Positions 24,239-35,914 of a stretch of DNA of 64,000 nt are shown one piece after another. The stretch comes from Pseudisothecium myosuroides. Taxonomy: Eukaryota > Streptophyta > Bryopsida > Hypnales > Lembophyllaceae. Each line of letters starts with the position of its first letter. Positions within the stretch are counted from its first letter, which is position 1. The notes under the pieces are model-generated. The model saw only the letters and a list, made by a program, of their open reading frames with translations, searched no databases and was not told the origin of the DNA. A program made the translations under genes and the position numbers. Location: the NCBI GenBank assembly GCA_951799445.1, contig OX637295.1, forward strand, positions 7,626,001 to 7,690,000, written 5' to 3'.

Positions 24239-24455
24239 AATACAATAGAACCTTTTTTACTGCATACTCTCTTAGTGCATAATATGCAGTAAGAGAGTTT
24301 GTACTTTGAAGCATTTATTTCTGAAAAATAATTGAAGACCTCGTAGTTAGAGGCCACGTTAGCCAGTGGTCATTATTATACCTCTTGTAATGCATAAAAC
24401 CTCTTTTAGTGCATAGTCCTGATACTATGCACTAAGAGAGGTTCTATTATAATAA
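24239..24455. mobile_element. MITE-like foldback with internal hairpins
   Basis: Imperfect terminal inverted repeats of the form (A)AATAGAACCT(C/T)T(C/T)TTA bound about 215 bp. Inside are two hairpins built on TAGTGCATA/TATGCACTA and CTCTCTTAGTGCATA words. The target duplication is not clear. Confidence 0.55.
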
Positions 24456-24700
24456 AACTAACCGATACAACTTTTGAAGGCCTAACGGTTTCAATCATTT
24501 GGGCCCCAAATAAAGATTTTTAGTTTCTTACAATTGTAATCATTGCGGTAATACTATTGCACAACCCTTGGCTAATTTTGGGTTTGCTTGATGACAAGTG
24601 TCCAATAACGTGTTCTAGGTGTTAGTTCTAACACCTATCATCAAAGACCCAAGACTCTACCAATTCCATCAAAATGTATTTTTTGCAATGTTTTGACCTA

Positions 24701-25913
24701 AGGTAGGAGCACCTGTTTCCTACCACGTCCCCAAACCCGTTCCTTGCAACATCACTCCAATCCACTCATTAGGATACCAAGCTACAACAATTAGGTGGTT
24801 TTGTGGAAATTGCAGACTGGTGCATGACCTTGAGAGCGGACACTATTTGGAAATGGGGTCCTTAAGAATGGGCAATTAATAGGTGCTATTGGTCTTTGCG
24901 CTTCGACCAAGCTTTCTGAAAGCAATTTTTAAAATTCAAGAAGGTGTTTTTTGCACCTTCCACGTATTCTCTCATTTGCCTTCCATTTTGTCCATGGGTG
25001 ATTGCAAGAAACACCTGTACTATTTTCCGTCACACGTTCAATGCGGAAGTTGTTTTGTGCCATAAGTATTGCAAAAATGATTGAATGAACATGAAATTCA
25101 AAAACAAGCTTCCTATAGCAATAGAAAATGTACTTGAATTATTTCAAATTTTTCAAAATTAATTTAATAGATGAAACTGAATTTTGAATAGATGTCACAC
25201 ATACGGTTTTGGTGGTTTTTAGTACTATCGAGTACCTTTTTCGAAGAGTTACATCATCAAATTTGATAAGCTAGCTCTTCTAATATAAATATACCTTCTC
25301 AGAAGAGGGATTTCCAAAAACATTTTTCAAGTGTGTTTTATATTGGCCTAAAGTGTGCTATATTCAGGTTGAATTTATGTTGAATTAAAAATGTTTTTTT
25401 TAGTTCTAACTTTGATCTTCCTACTTTGCTCTTAGTCGGCAACAATGGCCATTTTTAAAATAAAATTTTCAAACTCATTTCCTAATTTTCAAAAATAGAA
25501 ACGTAAAAGTCTCATTTTCTAGGATAAATTGTAGCATGTGGCTCAAAATAGTACTTCAGGGTACACAAAAGACTCAATAGTATTGCTGGGGCTTGTAATA
25601 CCTTCTGTCTGCCAATGTAAATTGTTTTTTTAATGGAAAATTAAGTATTTCCATCCATTTTTGTCATCCAATGATGAATATCACATGTTGTCAGAATAGT
25701 AAATTTGAAATCTAGTTGACCATTCAAATTTTATGTTCCATGCCTTCAATAGTACTGAAGGTGACTCATAGTACAAAAAATACTAAAAGTCCAAAAATGC
25801 AAAACGCAACAAATAGTACAAGTGTTTCTTGCAACCACCCCCATTTATTTTCCACAACGGCTTCAAAGTTTACTCAACATGGTTTAAACAGACGGTTATA
25901 GGTGCTCCCACCT
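24701..25913. mobile_element. TA-flanked inverted-repeat block, long copy
   Basis: The ends AGGTAGGAGCACC and GGTGCTCCCACCT are each flanked by TA, matching the short copy at 10649-11054. The interior (1.2 kb) is AT-rich, contains a diverged piece resembling repeat family B (about 25060-25560), and has no transposase frame. It may be a composite with later insertions. Confidence 0.5.
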
Positions 25914-26025
25914 TAAGTTAGACCAAGTCTACAATGTGTTGATGATTGTTCTCTAGAGAGGTTGGAGATCATTCGATTTTGTTTGAGTAATCCGTACTTT
26001 GTAATTCTCAATATCACTAGTATGC

Positions 26026-26790
26026 CCTATGTTGTTGCCACAGTATAATAAAATAAAAATAAAAGTAATTTTCAAATTTTCAAATTCATAAAAACTTCAA
26101 ACTTCAATAACTTTCACACTGTAGGTCCATTACAGGAAATTTCAGCCCTCAAAGGGGCTGCAAGTTTTGAACCCCTTTGGTGCAATTATGGAAAAAATTA
26201 AAAAAATTATTTTTTAATTTTAAATATTTGGATGCTAATGTAGCACCATTGGTGCCACACCAAGGCCACATCAGTTTTTTTTTAAAAATAATTCAAAAAA
26301 TTCAAAAATTTTAATTCAAAAAAAAAAACTTTCTATAATTGCATCGCGGGGGGCCAAAAATGAAAAGTTCGTGGCCCCTTTGAGGGGTGAAATTTCCTAT
26401 AATGTGCAAACGCCACAAAACAAAGCCCGTGCATCTCTCTCGCTAAAGGCTTTCCGATGGTACCAAGAACACAAGTGGGGGATGTACGATCCAAGAGATC
26501 TCACCATAACAAACAAAACAAACAATTTAACTTAAGGTATGGACTACTGTACCCTATGCCATTGCCACAACCAAAATAAAGTAAAACTACTTTTCTATAA
26601 TTTTTTCATTCATAAGAACTTTAAAATTCAATAACTTTCACACCCTAGGTCCAAATGCCATGAAACAAAGCTTGTGCACCCTTGCTGACCAAGCACTTTC
26701 CGACGGTATTAAGAAAGCAACTAGGGTCCGCACAATCTTCAAGATCTCACCGTAACAAACAAACAAAATAGCCTCACTTAAGGTATGGAT
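26026..26790 (+). repeat. Tandem duplication of about 240 bp, first unit split by a MITE
   Basis: Unit 2 (about 26546-26790) runs from ACCCTATGCCATTGCCACA through AACTTTCACACCCTAGGTCC to ACTTAAGGTATGGA. Unit 1 is the same sequence at 26026-26127 and 26407-26545, interrupted by the element at 26128-26406. Removing that element makes both units almost equal in length. Confidence 0.75.
26128..26406. mobile_element. MITE, CACATTA family, copy 2
   Basis: Ends CATTACAGGAAATTTC and its inverse GAAATTTCCTATAATGTG, with GCCCTCAAAGGGGC-type palindromes inside both ends. Related to the copy at 1443-1712. It sits inside one unit of a tandem duplication whose other unit shows the uninterrupted site. Confidence 0.8.
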
Positions 26791-28140
26791 GGATCATTAT
26801 CATTGACATGACTTGATGAGAATCTACAGAAAATGCAATACATTAGTTGCCAATGCATTACCTTGCAATAAATGTTGCTAAAAATGAATGAAATTATAAT
26901 TTTAGCTAATAATTGCTCACAAGTTTGTTATATCCTTTGCTAAGGTAGTGACATGAAATGTAAAGACAGTCGTCATCTAAAATGCTTAGATGATTCAAAA
27001 ATCAAAGAAAACAAAATTTGGAGAACGGAGATGGATGGAGTAATAAGACTTGTTGGATCTAACTGGGCAATCACAATTAGGCTTTATGGAAAATAAAAAA
27101 TATTATCAACAAAATAAACAATGTCAATAGGCCGGATTGCTTATCCATCAACACTGGCCTTGCTACTATGCCAAACTGTGTTGCCATTGTGGAGTGTTTT
27201 TAAGTTATGGGTAGTCCAAAAATGTAATGACAAACTTAGCAAATGTAAAATTTTGACACTTTATTATTTCTTTATGAATTATGATATTTATAAAATACTT
27301 CTTTTTTGTATTCTATATTCAATTGTTGAATTCAATTTGGATCCAAAAATTGGTAATTTTAATAGAGGGGAAATTACTAAATGGAGCCCTTTTTAGGCTT
27401 GCCACACCTCTTTAAAATTTATAAATGCAGCATGAAATCATACTTGCTTCCATAATTTAGTGCTTAAAAATTCACTCTTATAGCTAAAAGAAAATTTAAA
27501 ATTTTCAACTCAAAATTTTAAAATTATTTATGTGCAGCTCAAATAAGAAATAAATTTATAATATCAGGTTTTGACATTTCGGTTCATATTAGAATTTCAA
27601 TAAATTGGATCTAAAATTAATCTAATAATTTAAAGGTCTAAATGTAAAAAAAATCATTTCATATACATTTTATTTATTTATTTGAGATTTAACTCAATTT
27701 CAACTTCTAGCCAACCATTATTGAAAGAGGGATTTTAAATCCCTAAATATTTGTTATACAATTTTATTTCTATTATTAAGAAGATATAGCATATGCATAC
27801 ATTAAAGTTTCTATACATCAATTTAAATGTTCTTAATTTCATAAGAATTCATTACAAAACTTGATTTAAAATAAGTATTTGAGTAATAATTTCTTTGGAG
27901 TGTAATGCGTACAAAAAATATAGTCTTAGTTCCAAAATAAATAAATAAAATATTTGATTGAAAAATATTGGTGCTGAATAGCGTAAAACCTTGATAGTGA
28001 AATATGTAGGAAACATTCATGTGCACGTCTTTCTATTAGAAAAACACCACATCACCAAAGAAAAAATAAATTTATGTACAGATAATTTAATACGAAGGTG
28101 TCACAAATTTTATAACATAGATATATCTAAATCGCAGTAA
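26790..28140. other. AT-rich intergenic DNA
   Basis: No gene is supported. About 27950-28075 matches 32362-32475 (words TTGATTGAAAAATATTGGT and CATGTGCAC/CATCAATGTGCAC), so it holds a fragment related to the large foldback at 32154-33001. Confidence 0.5.
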
Positions 28141-29905
28141 ATGAGCACTCCTAGTGACTAACTGAATGTTCAGTCGTTTCAATTGTGCTTATTTTCGGAT
28201 TGAATTGCACGAGAGTTGGTAAATCGTTATCTAGCTACTTAGGTTCTAACGGAGGCAGATTTTTCATTCGTTAACTTGATTTGTTGTAATTCATGAGGTG
28301 GGACTGTGTTTTGACAGTTTCTAATGTGGACTTTTGCACTGATGATGTTCAGTATCTCTCATCTCTTCAAGAATATTTGGATAATTAACTATCATATGCA
28401 CTGCCTACAGCGAACCCCGTCCATTTTTATTCCGAAAATCCGGATCTCTGTCACTTCTTGCTCATCGGAGGCTGAAAATGATCTTATGTTATGTTAGTAG
28501 TTCAGTCGGTCCCACATTTTGTAGTTTGTGACTTTTTTTCACTCACCCCACGTTTTGTCGCTATTTCAGGGAATGAAAGGTGATGGGGTTCGCAGTAGTG
28601 CGAGTATACTGTAGGTGACTCCCTGGTAGTTTGGTGGTGGTGTGCGCTGGGGTTTGCAATGGCTCTCATCAACCTCGATCACTGCGATATTCCAAATAAT
28701 TTCAGTTTCCGAAGGATACAAGGCTTGGACGACTTCTGATTATCACAAGTGGAATCATCTGTTCATCTGCTGCCCTATTGTAGGAAGTTGGTGAAGGAGT
28801 TCTGCGAAGTTGTAGAAAGACTGTAGACTTGTAAGCTTCATCACGTTGATAGATAGTCTATGAACTTTCTCCATGGGCAGGCGCTTTTTAACATCTTATG
28901 CACCATTCATTTGCTGAAATCTAGATTTGGGCACTGACAATTGAAGCTGTCTTTCTTCATTGGTGAATGCCTTCTCTGTGCTGTCTTTGTATCTTTCTTG
29001 AAGTTACTTTGACTCAAAGGCTCATCTGGTATATTCCTTGTAATTTTGCTCAGGATAAGGATGCTGGATCTTCTGAAGATAATTGACGAAAGCAACGGCT
29101 ATGTGTTCTTAGGGATTGAGGGCGATATCAACGAGTTCCCTCACCAACTGGTATTATGATAGATATCCTTTCATTTTGTGTTGTTTGTGGATACTAACAA
29201 TTCAAGATTCATGGTCAGAATACCATTGCGGAGTAAGATGTCTTATATATATGCATGGTTTGTGCAATTGCTTATGCTGGGCAAGAAACGTGATGTGCCT
29301 TACCTTTGGTTTCTCTTCCCCAACAATGGCAATTCAATCAAGAGAAGTACGTGAAGGATGATGGCAGTGATGGCATCAACATTTCACACTAATTTCTGCA
29401 TTGCAACTTTGCAAGCTCCCAATGAATGATGAATTTCATTGGAGTGACGTAGTTTTCAACCGGCACCAAAAAACAGCTTCATGACAAGTCGCAGGTAAAA
29501 GCATGAGTGGGTGCATGCCAGTAGTAGATTCTTTCACTCTCGGGTATTGAATGGAAGCATTATGGCTGTTCCACAAACTAATTTGTTAAAATTGATACTA
29601 GAACCGCTTGGGTGAACACTGCTTAAATTAAAAACATCATTGAGCCCTGCAGTTTCACGATGATTTGAATCCATCGATCAGAACCTAGCGTTGTTACTTC
29701 TTTTGGTGGTTGTTACATCTTTTGAGGGTTGAAGGCTTGTGAATAACATCAAGGAAGATGAGCTGCTACTTGTTACCGGAATTAATTCGAATTAATGACA
29801 TCTGTTTCTGTGCAAATCCTGTTCAATTACATCGTTTTGGTTTATGTAGTCGTGTTGGCTTCCGTTTTCGGAAAATTCTGACTTTGACGATCTAAATTTA
29901 CACCA
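28140..29905. other. Gene-like relic region of unknown identity
   Basis: Base composition is less AT-rich than the flanks and short coding-like stretches occur on the plus strand: RMLDLLKIIDESNGYVFLG followed by EGDINEFPHQL and a GT donor (about 29058-29152), FVDTNNSRFMVRIPLRSK (about 29183-29237), and FNQEKYVKDDGSDGINISH (about 29331-29387). They are in different frames with stops between them. I do not recognise the family. It may be an old pseudogene or unlinked exon pieces. Confidence 0.25.
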
Positions 29906-29907
29906 GA

Positions 29908-30012
29908 TGGTTGACACTTTGAATACATCATCAAAAACTGAGTTCGTGCCGGTTCAAGTGCCACGTAAGTCAGCATCGACAGAGTCAGACGGGTGAACAA
30001 CTTGGAAGCTTT
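29908..30012 (+). repeat. Third copy of the F-box locus leader block
   Basis: GGTTGACACTTTGAATAC and TCAGCATCGACAGAGTCAGA match 17028-17135 and 43721-43817. Only about 105 bp are shared, with no F-box motif following in this copy. It shows that this block travels or was copied apart from the gene. Confidence 0.75.
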
Positions 30013-30386
30013 CAGTTACGTAAGCTCACTGTCACACTTTTCTCATTTGTTTGGCTCGCGGTAAGGTAGAACAACTCATTAACCCCTTTGCGGGTCGATG
30101 TCCAATTTCTGGACGACGCAGTGACTGTCGCAGGCTGTGACGTTTTTTGTTTTTCGTGGAGAGAGGTGGAACAGTTCTGACTGGAAATGGAGAAGCCCTC
30201 CCCCGAAGTAATACGACGAGAGTATTTTTGGGTAAATGGGAAAGCTGAGAGGCGTCTATAGTCTGCACTTTGGAAATGTTGAAATATTCGTTTGCCTACG
30301 TCAGTACTCATGAGAGCAGTGAGGTCAGAGAAGATATGGAAGTTCTTTTTTGGCTCATGGGCTGCGGCTGACTGCAGCGCAGCCAT
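30012..30386 (-). CDS. Hypothetical protein, 124 codons
   Basis: The frame opens with ATG in CGTATGGCTGCG, a good plant start context, and reads MAALQSAAAHEPKKNFHIF with polar, Ser/Thr-rich sequence to a TAA-type end at 30012. No domain, signal peptide or membrane segment is evident, and I do not recognise it. A second minus-strand frame (30032-30268) overlaps it, so chance cannot be excluded. Its C-terminal codons abut the leader block shared with the F-box loci. It could be a first exon of a broken gene. Confidence 0.2.
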   Translation of the reverse strand: MAALQSAAAHEPKKNFHIFSDLTALMSTDVGKRIFQHFQSADYRRLSAFPFTQKYSRRITSGEGFSISSQNCSTSLHEKQKTSQPATVTASSRNWTSTRKGVNELFYLTASQTNEKSVTVSLRN

Positions 30387-30484
30387 ACGTATGCTTCCGT
30401 CACTGCGCTAGAAATTTTTTAGCATCACCTCCTATAACATTCAACAATTACAGCCGTACTGCAGTGACGCTATGTAACAAAGTG

Positions 30485-31000
30485 AAGAGGTAGGAGGTCT
30501 ATAAATCGCTCATTTAAGAGCTGAAACTGAACTTTGGGGAGGTGAAACGTCTCCAAACATTTTTCAGTAAATTTTCCTTGAAAGACAAGAGGAATTGGCA
30601 TCTTACCTAAGTCGTTTCATATTTTTTGGAGCTTTTTGGAATTAGTTATGAAATTTTGAAGTTGAAGTGGCATAAGGCTCTAAAATCGCCCACCCCCTAA
30701 AATGTACATTGTTTGTACATTGTTGAAGGCTATGAAAAAATAACATGTATAATTAGTGTATATTTGAGAAGGGTGGGTGATTTTAGAGCCTGTGCCATTT
30801 CAGAACCTCCTACCTTAAAAGCAACCATTTAAAGGCTGGTCCGCCTTTTTCATAGATTTGTATGAACAGAAATATTTTTAACTTATTTTTTAGAGAAAGA
30901 AAGATAGATGTCAAATGGAACACAAGTGGTTTCATATTTTTTGAAGTATTTTTAAATTAGTTATGAATTTTCAAAGATTTCTATTGTAGGTATGGGAACT
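30485..31000 (+). repeat. Dispersed repeat family C, two adjacent copies
   Basis: Copies at about 30485-30665 and 30815-30985 share ATTTAAGAGCTG/ATTTAAAGGCTG, GGTTTCATATTTTTTG and AATTAGTTATGAA words. Between them 30671-30800 forms an inverted repeat (GGCTCTAAAATCGCCCACCC against GGGTGGGTGATTTTAGAGCC). Further copies are at 33345-33600 (+) and 46185-46400 (-). Confidence 0.65.
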
Positions 31001-31199
31001 CGGATTATGGGAACTCTAGGACCGCTGCCAAATCATCACTCTGACGTGGTCAAGAGACTATTACGTTAGGTATTAATAATTAATTTTTTTTAATTTGAAA
31101 AAAATAATTAATTTTTAAATATTTTTTAATAAAATTTTAATTTTAATTTTAATTTTTTTTTAAATTTTGAGCAACAGGGGGGTCATTGCCAGAAACACC

Positions 31200-31880
31200 C
31201 CTCATTTTCTGTAGCGTTTTGCACAGTACTGCTGAATTTTTCGGGAGTACTTTAAAATTAGAAAACAAATTTTAAAAAAATATAAAAAATATGTCCAACG
31301 TATACACCTGTATGAAGAAGGTACCTTAGGAAGGAAAAACATAAAAAAATTCCCTAAGTAGGAGAACTAGAAAAGTGCAAAACCTCATGAAAATTGGTAG
31401 TTTGACATTTTAATTTGTAAAAATTAGGGAAAGCAATTTTTAAAAAAACTAAAAATTGGCCATTTGGTAAGAGTTGATAATGATGAGATTTCACCAAAAA
31501 AATGATCTTAGAACCATCTTCATTGTTCAGAAATTGCTCGCAATGGGAGTGCTGTTTGCACTCATGTGGAGGACACAAAATAAAATATTTTTAGATTCCC
31601 TTTGGTAGGAATATGCTTTCCTACCATGTAAATAGACCATGAAAATTTCAGCTCCAGATTGTTAAATTTGGGGACTTCTAACGTAGTAAAAACCCCTAAA
31701 CCACATAAATGATTTTTAAATATAATTTTTTTTTGAAAATTACTAAAAAATAAGGGAACTAATAAACATCAAGTTAGGCACAATTCTTTGAAATTTCATG
31801 TTCATTGAACTTGTATATAAAAAATTATTGCAAAAGATAACAAGATCACTCCAATTGTGACAGAGAATAGTACAAGTGTT
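31200..31880 (-). repeat. Dispersed repeat family B, inverted copy 3
   Basis: The reverse complement matches 13550-14300 and 23375-24110, including AAACTAAAAATTGGCCATTTGG and TAAGTAGGAGAACTAGAAAAG. AT-rich DNA at 31050-31160 just before it is nearly all A and T. No ORF is supported. Confidence 0.65.
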
Positions 31881-32153
31881 TCTTGCAATGACCCAGGGGG
31901 GTGGTTCCTAGCAATGGGAACAACCTTGAAACAGGCTCAAATCTCCTCTAATGCTTTTTATAGGGTTGATTTCAAGAGGATAGTCGATTTTAGAGCAAAC
32001 TATCTTAGGCACAAAAGCAAAACAATATCACACTTGCCACTTAGCAATAAAAATGTGTATTTATTGATTTCTTAATTTGGGGACATTGCTAGTTGCTTCT
32101 TCAATGCAGACACCAACAAATTGCATCGGGAGTGGTATGTCCACTTACCCTCT

Positions 32154-33001
32154 AAGAAGTCTTGCAACCCTACTATGAAGCCCTTAAATCAAACTTTTCC
32201 TTTTTAACTCCATTTTAAGAATATCCTATCAAGAGTGTCCTATTAAATTTATTATTTTATGCAATCTTGATCAACATACCAAATTTCAATTTAAAAAAAT
32301 AAAAACTCAATTTTTGATAAATTGTTTTTGTGTGTTTTTAGTTGTCTTACATTATAATTGATTGAAAAATATTGGTAATGAATTTTTTTAATTTTATTGT
32401 GGAAACATTTTAGAAACATCAATGTGCACATCTTACTTTTAAGGAAAATCCACATTACCTAGGATAAATTTTACACCACAAAGAATACAATGTCAAGTTG
32501 TCACCAATCAAAAATTTGTACAACAAATTTCTCTAAATTATGATTAGGTTTGGCAAACCAATTGCACCATCATGCTCAAAAGTACAAAAGTAGTTATAAT
32601 ATAAGGATCAATTAGTAAAATATAATTATAATTTTGAAATATGTATTTAATAAAATTTGGGAAGGCAACACTTTGACATTGAATTCTCTGTGGTGTAATA
32701 TTTTTCCGAGGTAATGTGGATTTTTTCCTAAAAAATGAGATGTGTACATTGATGTTTTTAAAATGTTTCCACAATAAAATTTAAAAAATTTGTCACTAGT
32801 ATTTTTTAATCAATTATTATGGAACACAATAAAAGTTCACCAAAAATGAAATTTTTGTTTTTTGAAATTGAAATTTGGTATGTTGATCAAAATTGCATAA
32901 AATAATAAGTTTAATAAGATAGTTTGACAGGATATTCTTAAAATGGAGTTAGAAAGGTAAAGTTTGAAAGGGCTTCATAATAGGGTTGCAAGACTTTTTG
33001 G
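32154..33001. repeat. Large foldback element, about 847 bp
   Basis: Arms of about 390 bp are inverse copies: AGTCTTGCAACCCTACTATG at the left end pairs with CATAATAGGGTTGCAAGACT at the right end, and ACTCCATTTTAAGAATATCC, TGATCAACATACCAAATTTC and GGAAAATCCACATTACC recur inverted. The centre is near 32578. Arms have diverged by substitutions and small indels, so it is older than the palindrome at 22529. No ORF spans it. Confidence 0.85.
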
Positions 33002-33344
33002 AGCATACATATACAAGGGTGTCTGAGAAAAATGTGACATCTAACTCTACACACTACTTGGCTCTGAGCTAAGCATTTTTTTGTTGCCTTGAACATTCGA
33101 TATTGCATCTTTTTAGAGCAGCATGTACCCTATGCTAGGATTAGAATCATTAAAAAATAATTCAATATGATATCGAATGAAATTTTCAGAAATTATAAGG
33201 TGGCATAATTGAATAGTGTAGAAAATGAAGTTGCATGAAGATGGAAGACACTAACTTACATGTTCTAGTGAACGTCTCTCACTTCCTAGTCAAACATCAT
33301 AATCTGTGCACTCATCTCTGCATCAGTAAACCAATTCAGGCTAA

Positions 33345-33600
33345 GGTAATCTACTCTTAAAGCGACCATTTAAGAGCTGTTTGCCTTTTGGGGGAAGCTA
33401 AACTCTTTGAAAAAAAATTTAGTAAATTTTCATAAGAAGAAAAATGGAATTGGCATCTAACCCAAGTCGTTTCATATTTTTTGGACCTTTGTGGAATTAG
33501 TTACAAATTTTTGAAGTTGAAACGCAGTGGTCACTAAAACCGACCACCTCTTGAAATGTCTATTGTTGGTACATTGAAGAAAGCAAAATGTACCTCTGTG
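33345..33600 (+). repeat. Dispersed repeat family C, copy 3
   Basis: It carries GCGACCATTTAAGAGCTG, AAATGGAATTGGCATCTAAC and GTCGTTTCATATTTTTTGGA, matching 30485-30720 in order. Nothing coding is seen in it; a short frame at 33588-33830 is not supported. Confidence 0.65.
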
Positions 33601-34505
33601 CCATGTTTGATTTTAGAGCCTGCTCGCTTTTTGAGCAGACTACCTTATTCATTTTCTTGATCCAGTGCTGTGACGCAAGAAGTGAAAGATCATTGATATG
33701 GTTCATGTCTGTCTCACATTATTCATGTACTAAACTGAGGACCTCCAAGATTTTCATGTTTCTGCACTACTTCCATGCTTCTTCGTGGAGGACGTTAAAC
33801 CCATCCCAAGAAGTGGGACCAGCTGGGTGAAAACGCTGGAATTTTACCCTTGGGGAAAATGCAGGAAATTTTTATTTTTTCCACATGAATTTTTTTGCAA
33901 ATTTTGAATTCATATTTGCAATCAAAGGCCCCAAATTAGCATGCATAGTGGCTAGCCTAGGTCCACAACGGCACAAAATAGGGGGTTCTTTTTTTACATT
34001 TATCCCCTAATTCCTACATTTTACCCCAACTAGTAAGATTTAACGTCCTGCCTTCTTCATGACTAGGTCCATTAAAGGGTTCAGGTCAAAAGACCCATTT
34101 TGGACAGCTAGAGAATGATCCATTTATTTATATTTTTTTTCAATAAATGAGATTTGGGCCACAATCAATGTCTTAGGTGATAGTAATGGAGTGATTAGTA
34201 AATATAATAGGAACTTCCACCTTTTGAGTGTAAATTCATTACAGGAAATGACTTTTCTAGGACTCCATATTGTGGCCATGTTAAAAAATATTGTGATTGC
34301 TTTTGTCAATTGTTTTGAAGTAGTCTAGAGACTCTTTCGGATCATGATGGCAGCACACTTCAATAATTCGTAACAAATTGATACTTTGTTGAAAAAATAT
34401 AATTTCAATTGCTCTTGCTATTCCTCAAACTTGTCTTTATGTGGGGAAAAAATTTAAGAAATCCAGCAATGGCATGAGGGCAAACTCCTAATTTTGATCA
34501 TGATC
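33600..34505. other. AT-rich intergenic DNA
   Basis: No gene is supported. At 33840-34030 the words TTTTACCC..GGGGAAAATG and ATTTATCCCCTAATTCC suggest a decayed inverted-repeat element, but the arms do not align well enough to call. Confidence 0.4.
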
Positions 34506-35463
34506 GGTTGTTCTACCTTAGTCGAAGTATATACTGCAATCAATGCAAAACTTCATTATTTTTGACCATTTCTTCTAAGCTTAAGGTAGACCAACCCATT
34601 TTCGCCAATTGTCTAATTCCATCATCCTTCTTTTGGCCTCAATTCCACCCCAAAACTCATCCAAATCTGTTCATTTTCTAACAAAATTATTGCATTAATG
34701 CCAATAGAGGGTAACGTGTCAATCCTTTCTTGGTGAATACTTAAGTGCCATTAGATACATGGAAAGGCGATTATAGGTTGCTTATAGGACATTTATGGCT
34801 CCATTCTATAGTGGTTTTATAATTTTAGAGCAAACCACTTCACAAATTTACAGAAATCATAATTTTAATTGGAAAATTAAATTCCCCTTGGATTTGATTC
34901 GTGAAACAAGTACAAAACTTTAAAAAAATATGTACCCCTCTTGGAGTTGGCCCCAAGATATTTAGATTCCTAATCAAAGTGGTAATAGGCTTATCTACCC
35001 TACAAAGAATGAACTATAAGAGGCAACCCATTCTTGATCACCACCACCCCCTCTTATTGCTATGTAGGTTGTTCCCTCTCCATGAAGGAGGAGATGAATA
35101 GTGATTAATTATGGCACATTAGGATTGGCTAGAAGACTTTCAATATTTGAACCAACCCTTAGTGGATTTTGCTACCAACCTTTGGTCAGAAATAGGAAGG
35201 TCTATATAACTAGTATGGATCGAACAGAATCTTCAACTAAATTTTTTGTAGTAATTATGTTTTGCGGAGAAAAAATCTGAAAAATTATGGAAACCTTCTG
35301 CAATCTATTTTCGCACCAGGGAAAATTTATCCATTGAAGAAACCCGTCTTGCAAATGGTCAGAATTGCTTAAGTGGTCAGAAATGGGTTGCTTCCTATGC
35401 GCAAGAAACTTGTGGTTATAATTGAAATGTATTTGGAAGTTTGCTTCTATTTACAATGTCTTA

Positions 35464-35769
35464 GAGCACCCCCATTGCAACATGCTAAAGCAACATTCAC
35501 TATAAAAAAACCATGTTTTTTTTGACAAATTTTTGTAGACGTCCACATGTTTTAGTGTTAATAATAACGTCACATGTAACATCAAAATGTTACGTATGAT
35601 GTTATTATTAACATAAAAACATGTGGATGTCTACAAAAATTTGTCAAGAAAAACATTGGGTTCTTATAGTGATTGTGAAACAAACCAATGGAGGACATTC
35701 CTTATTATTAAAATATCAATGGTTCAAAATGTTTAGAGTGTTGCTCAACGTGTTGTAGTGGGATTGCTC
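35464..35769. mobile_element. Tourist-like MITE with TTA target duplication
   Basis: Imperfect terminal inverted repeats GAGCACCCCCATTGCAACA and TGTTGTAGTGGGATTGCTC are flanked by TTA on both sides (35461-35463, 35770-35772), the hallmark of PIF/Harbinger-type insertion. Without the nested element it would be about 129 bp. The paralogous site near 39774 has a single TTA and no element. Confidence 0.85.
35498..35671. mobile_element. CACTA-type MITE nested in the Tourist-like element
   Basis: The element starts CACTATAAAAAAACC and ends with TTCTTATAGTG, flanked by a 3-bp ATT duplication (35495-35497 and 35672-35674). CACTA ends with 3-bp duplications are diagnostic of the CACTA (EnSpm) superfamily. 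Nearly the whole 174 bp is one hairpin, with inner arms such as GACAAATTTTTGTAGAC. Confidence 0.85.
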
Positions 35770-35914
35770 TTAGTCACGGTTATTTTTCTGGGACATTGTG
35801 GCTTGTGAAACAAAGACTCACCTTGTTGCTTTGACGAGCCAATCCATTACTAAGAGTGCACACAAATATGATCGAAAAAAAGTGCACACCAATTTGATCA
35901 ATCATGTTGTGAAT

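Larger units (their letters stand above)
34510..35870 (+). repeat. Decayed duplicate of the terpene synthase promoter region
   Basis: Two blocks match DNA just upstream of the terpene synthase. Around 34525-34575 (ATACTGCAATCA, AAAACTTCATT, TTTTGACCA) matches 39640-39690, and 35405-35460 plus 35773-35850 (GAAGTTTGCTTCTAT, CTGGGACATTGTGGC, AAAGACTCACCTT, GACGAGCCA) matches 39715-39850. The TATAAAA of the 39.8-kb copy is not kept. The copy is split by later insertions, including the nested MITEs at 35464-35769. No synthase coding sequence follows it. Confidence 0.7.
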
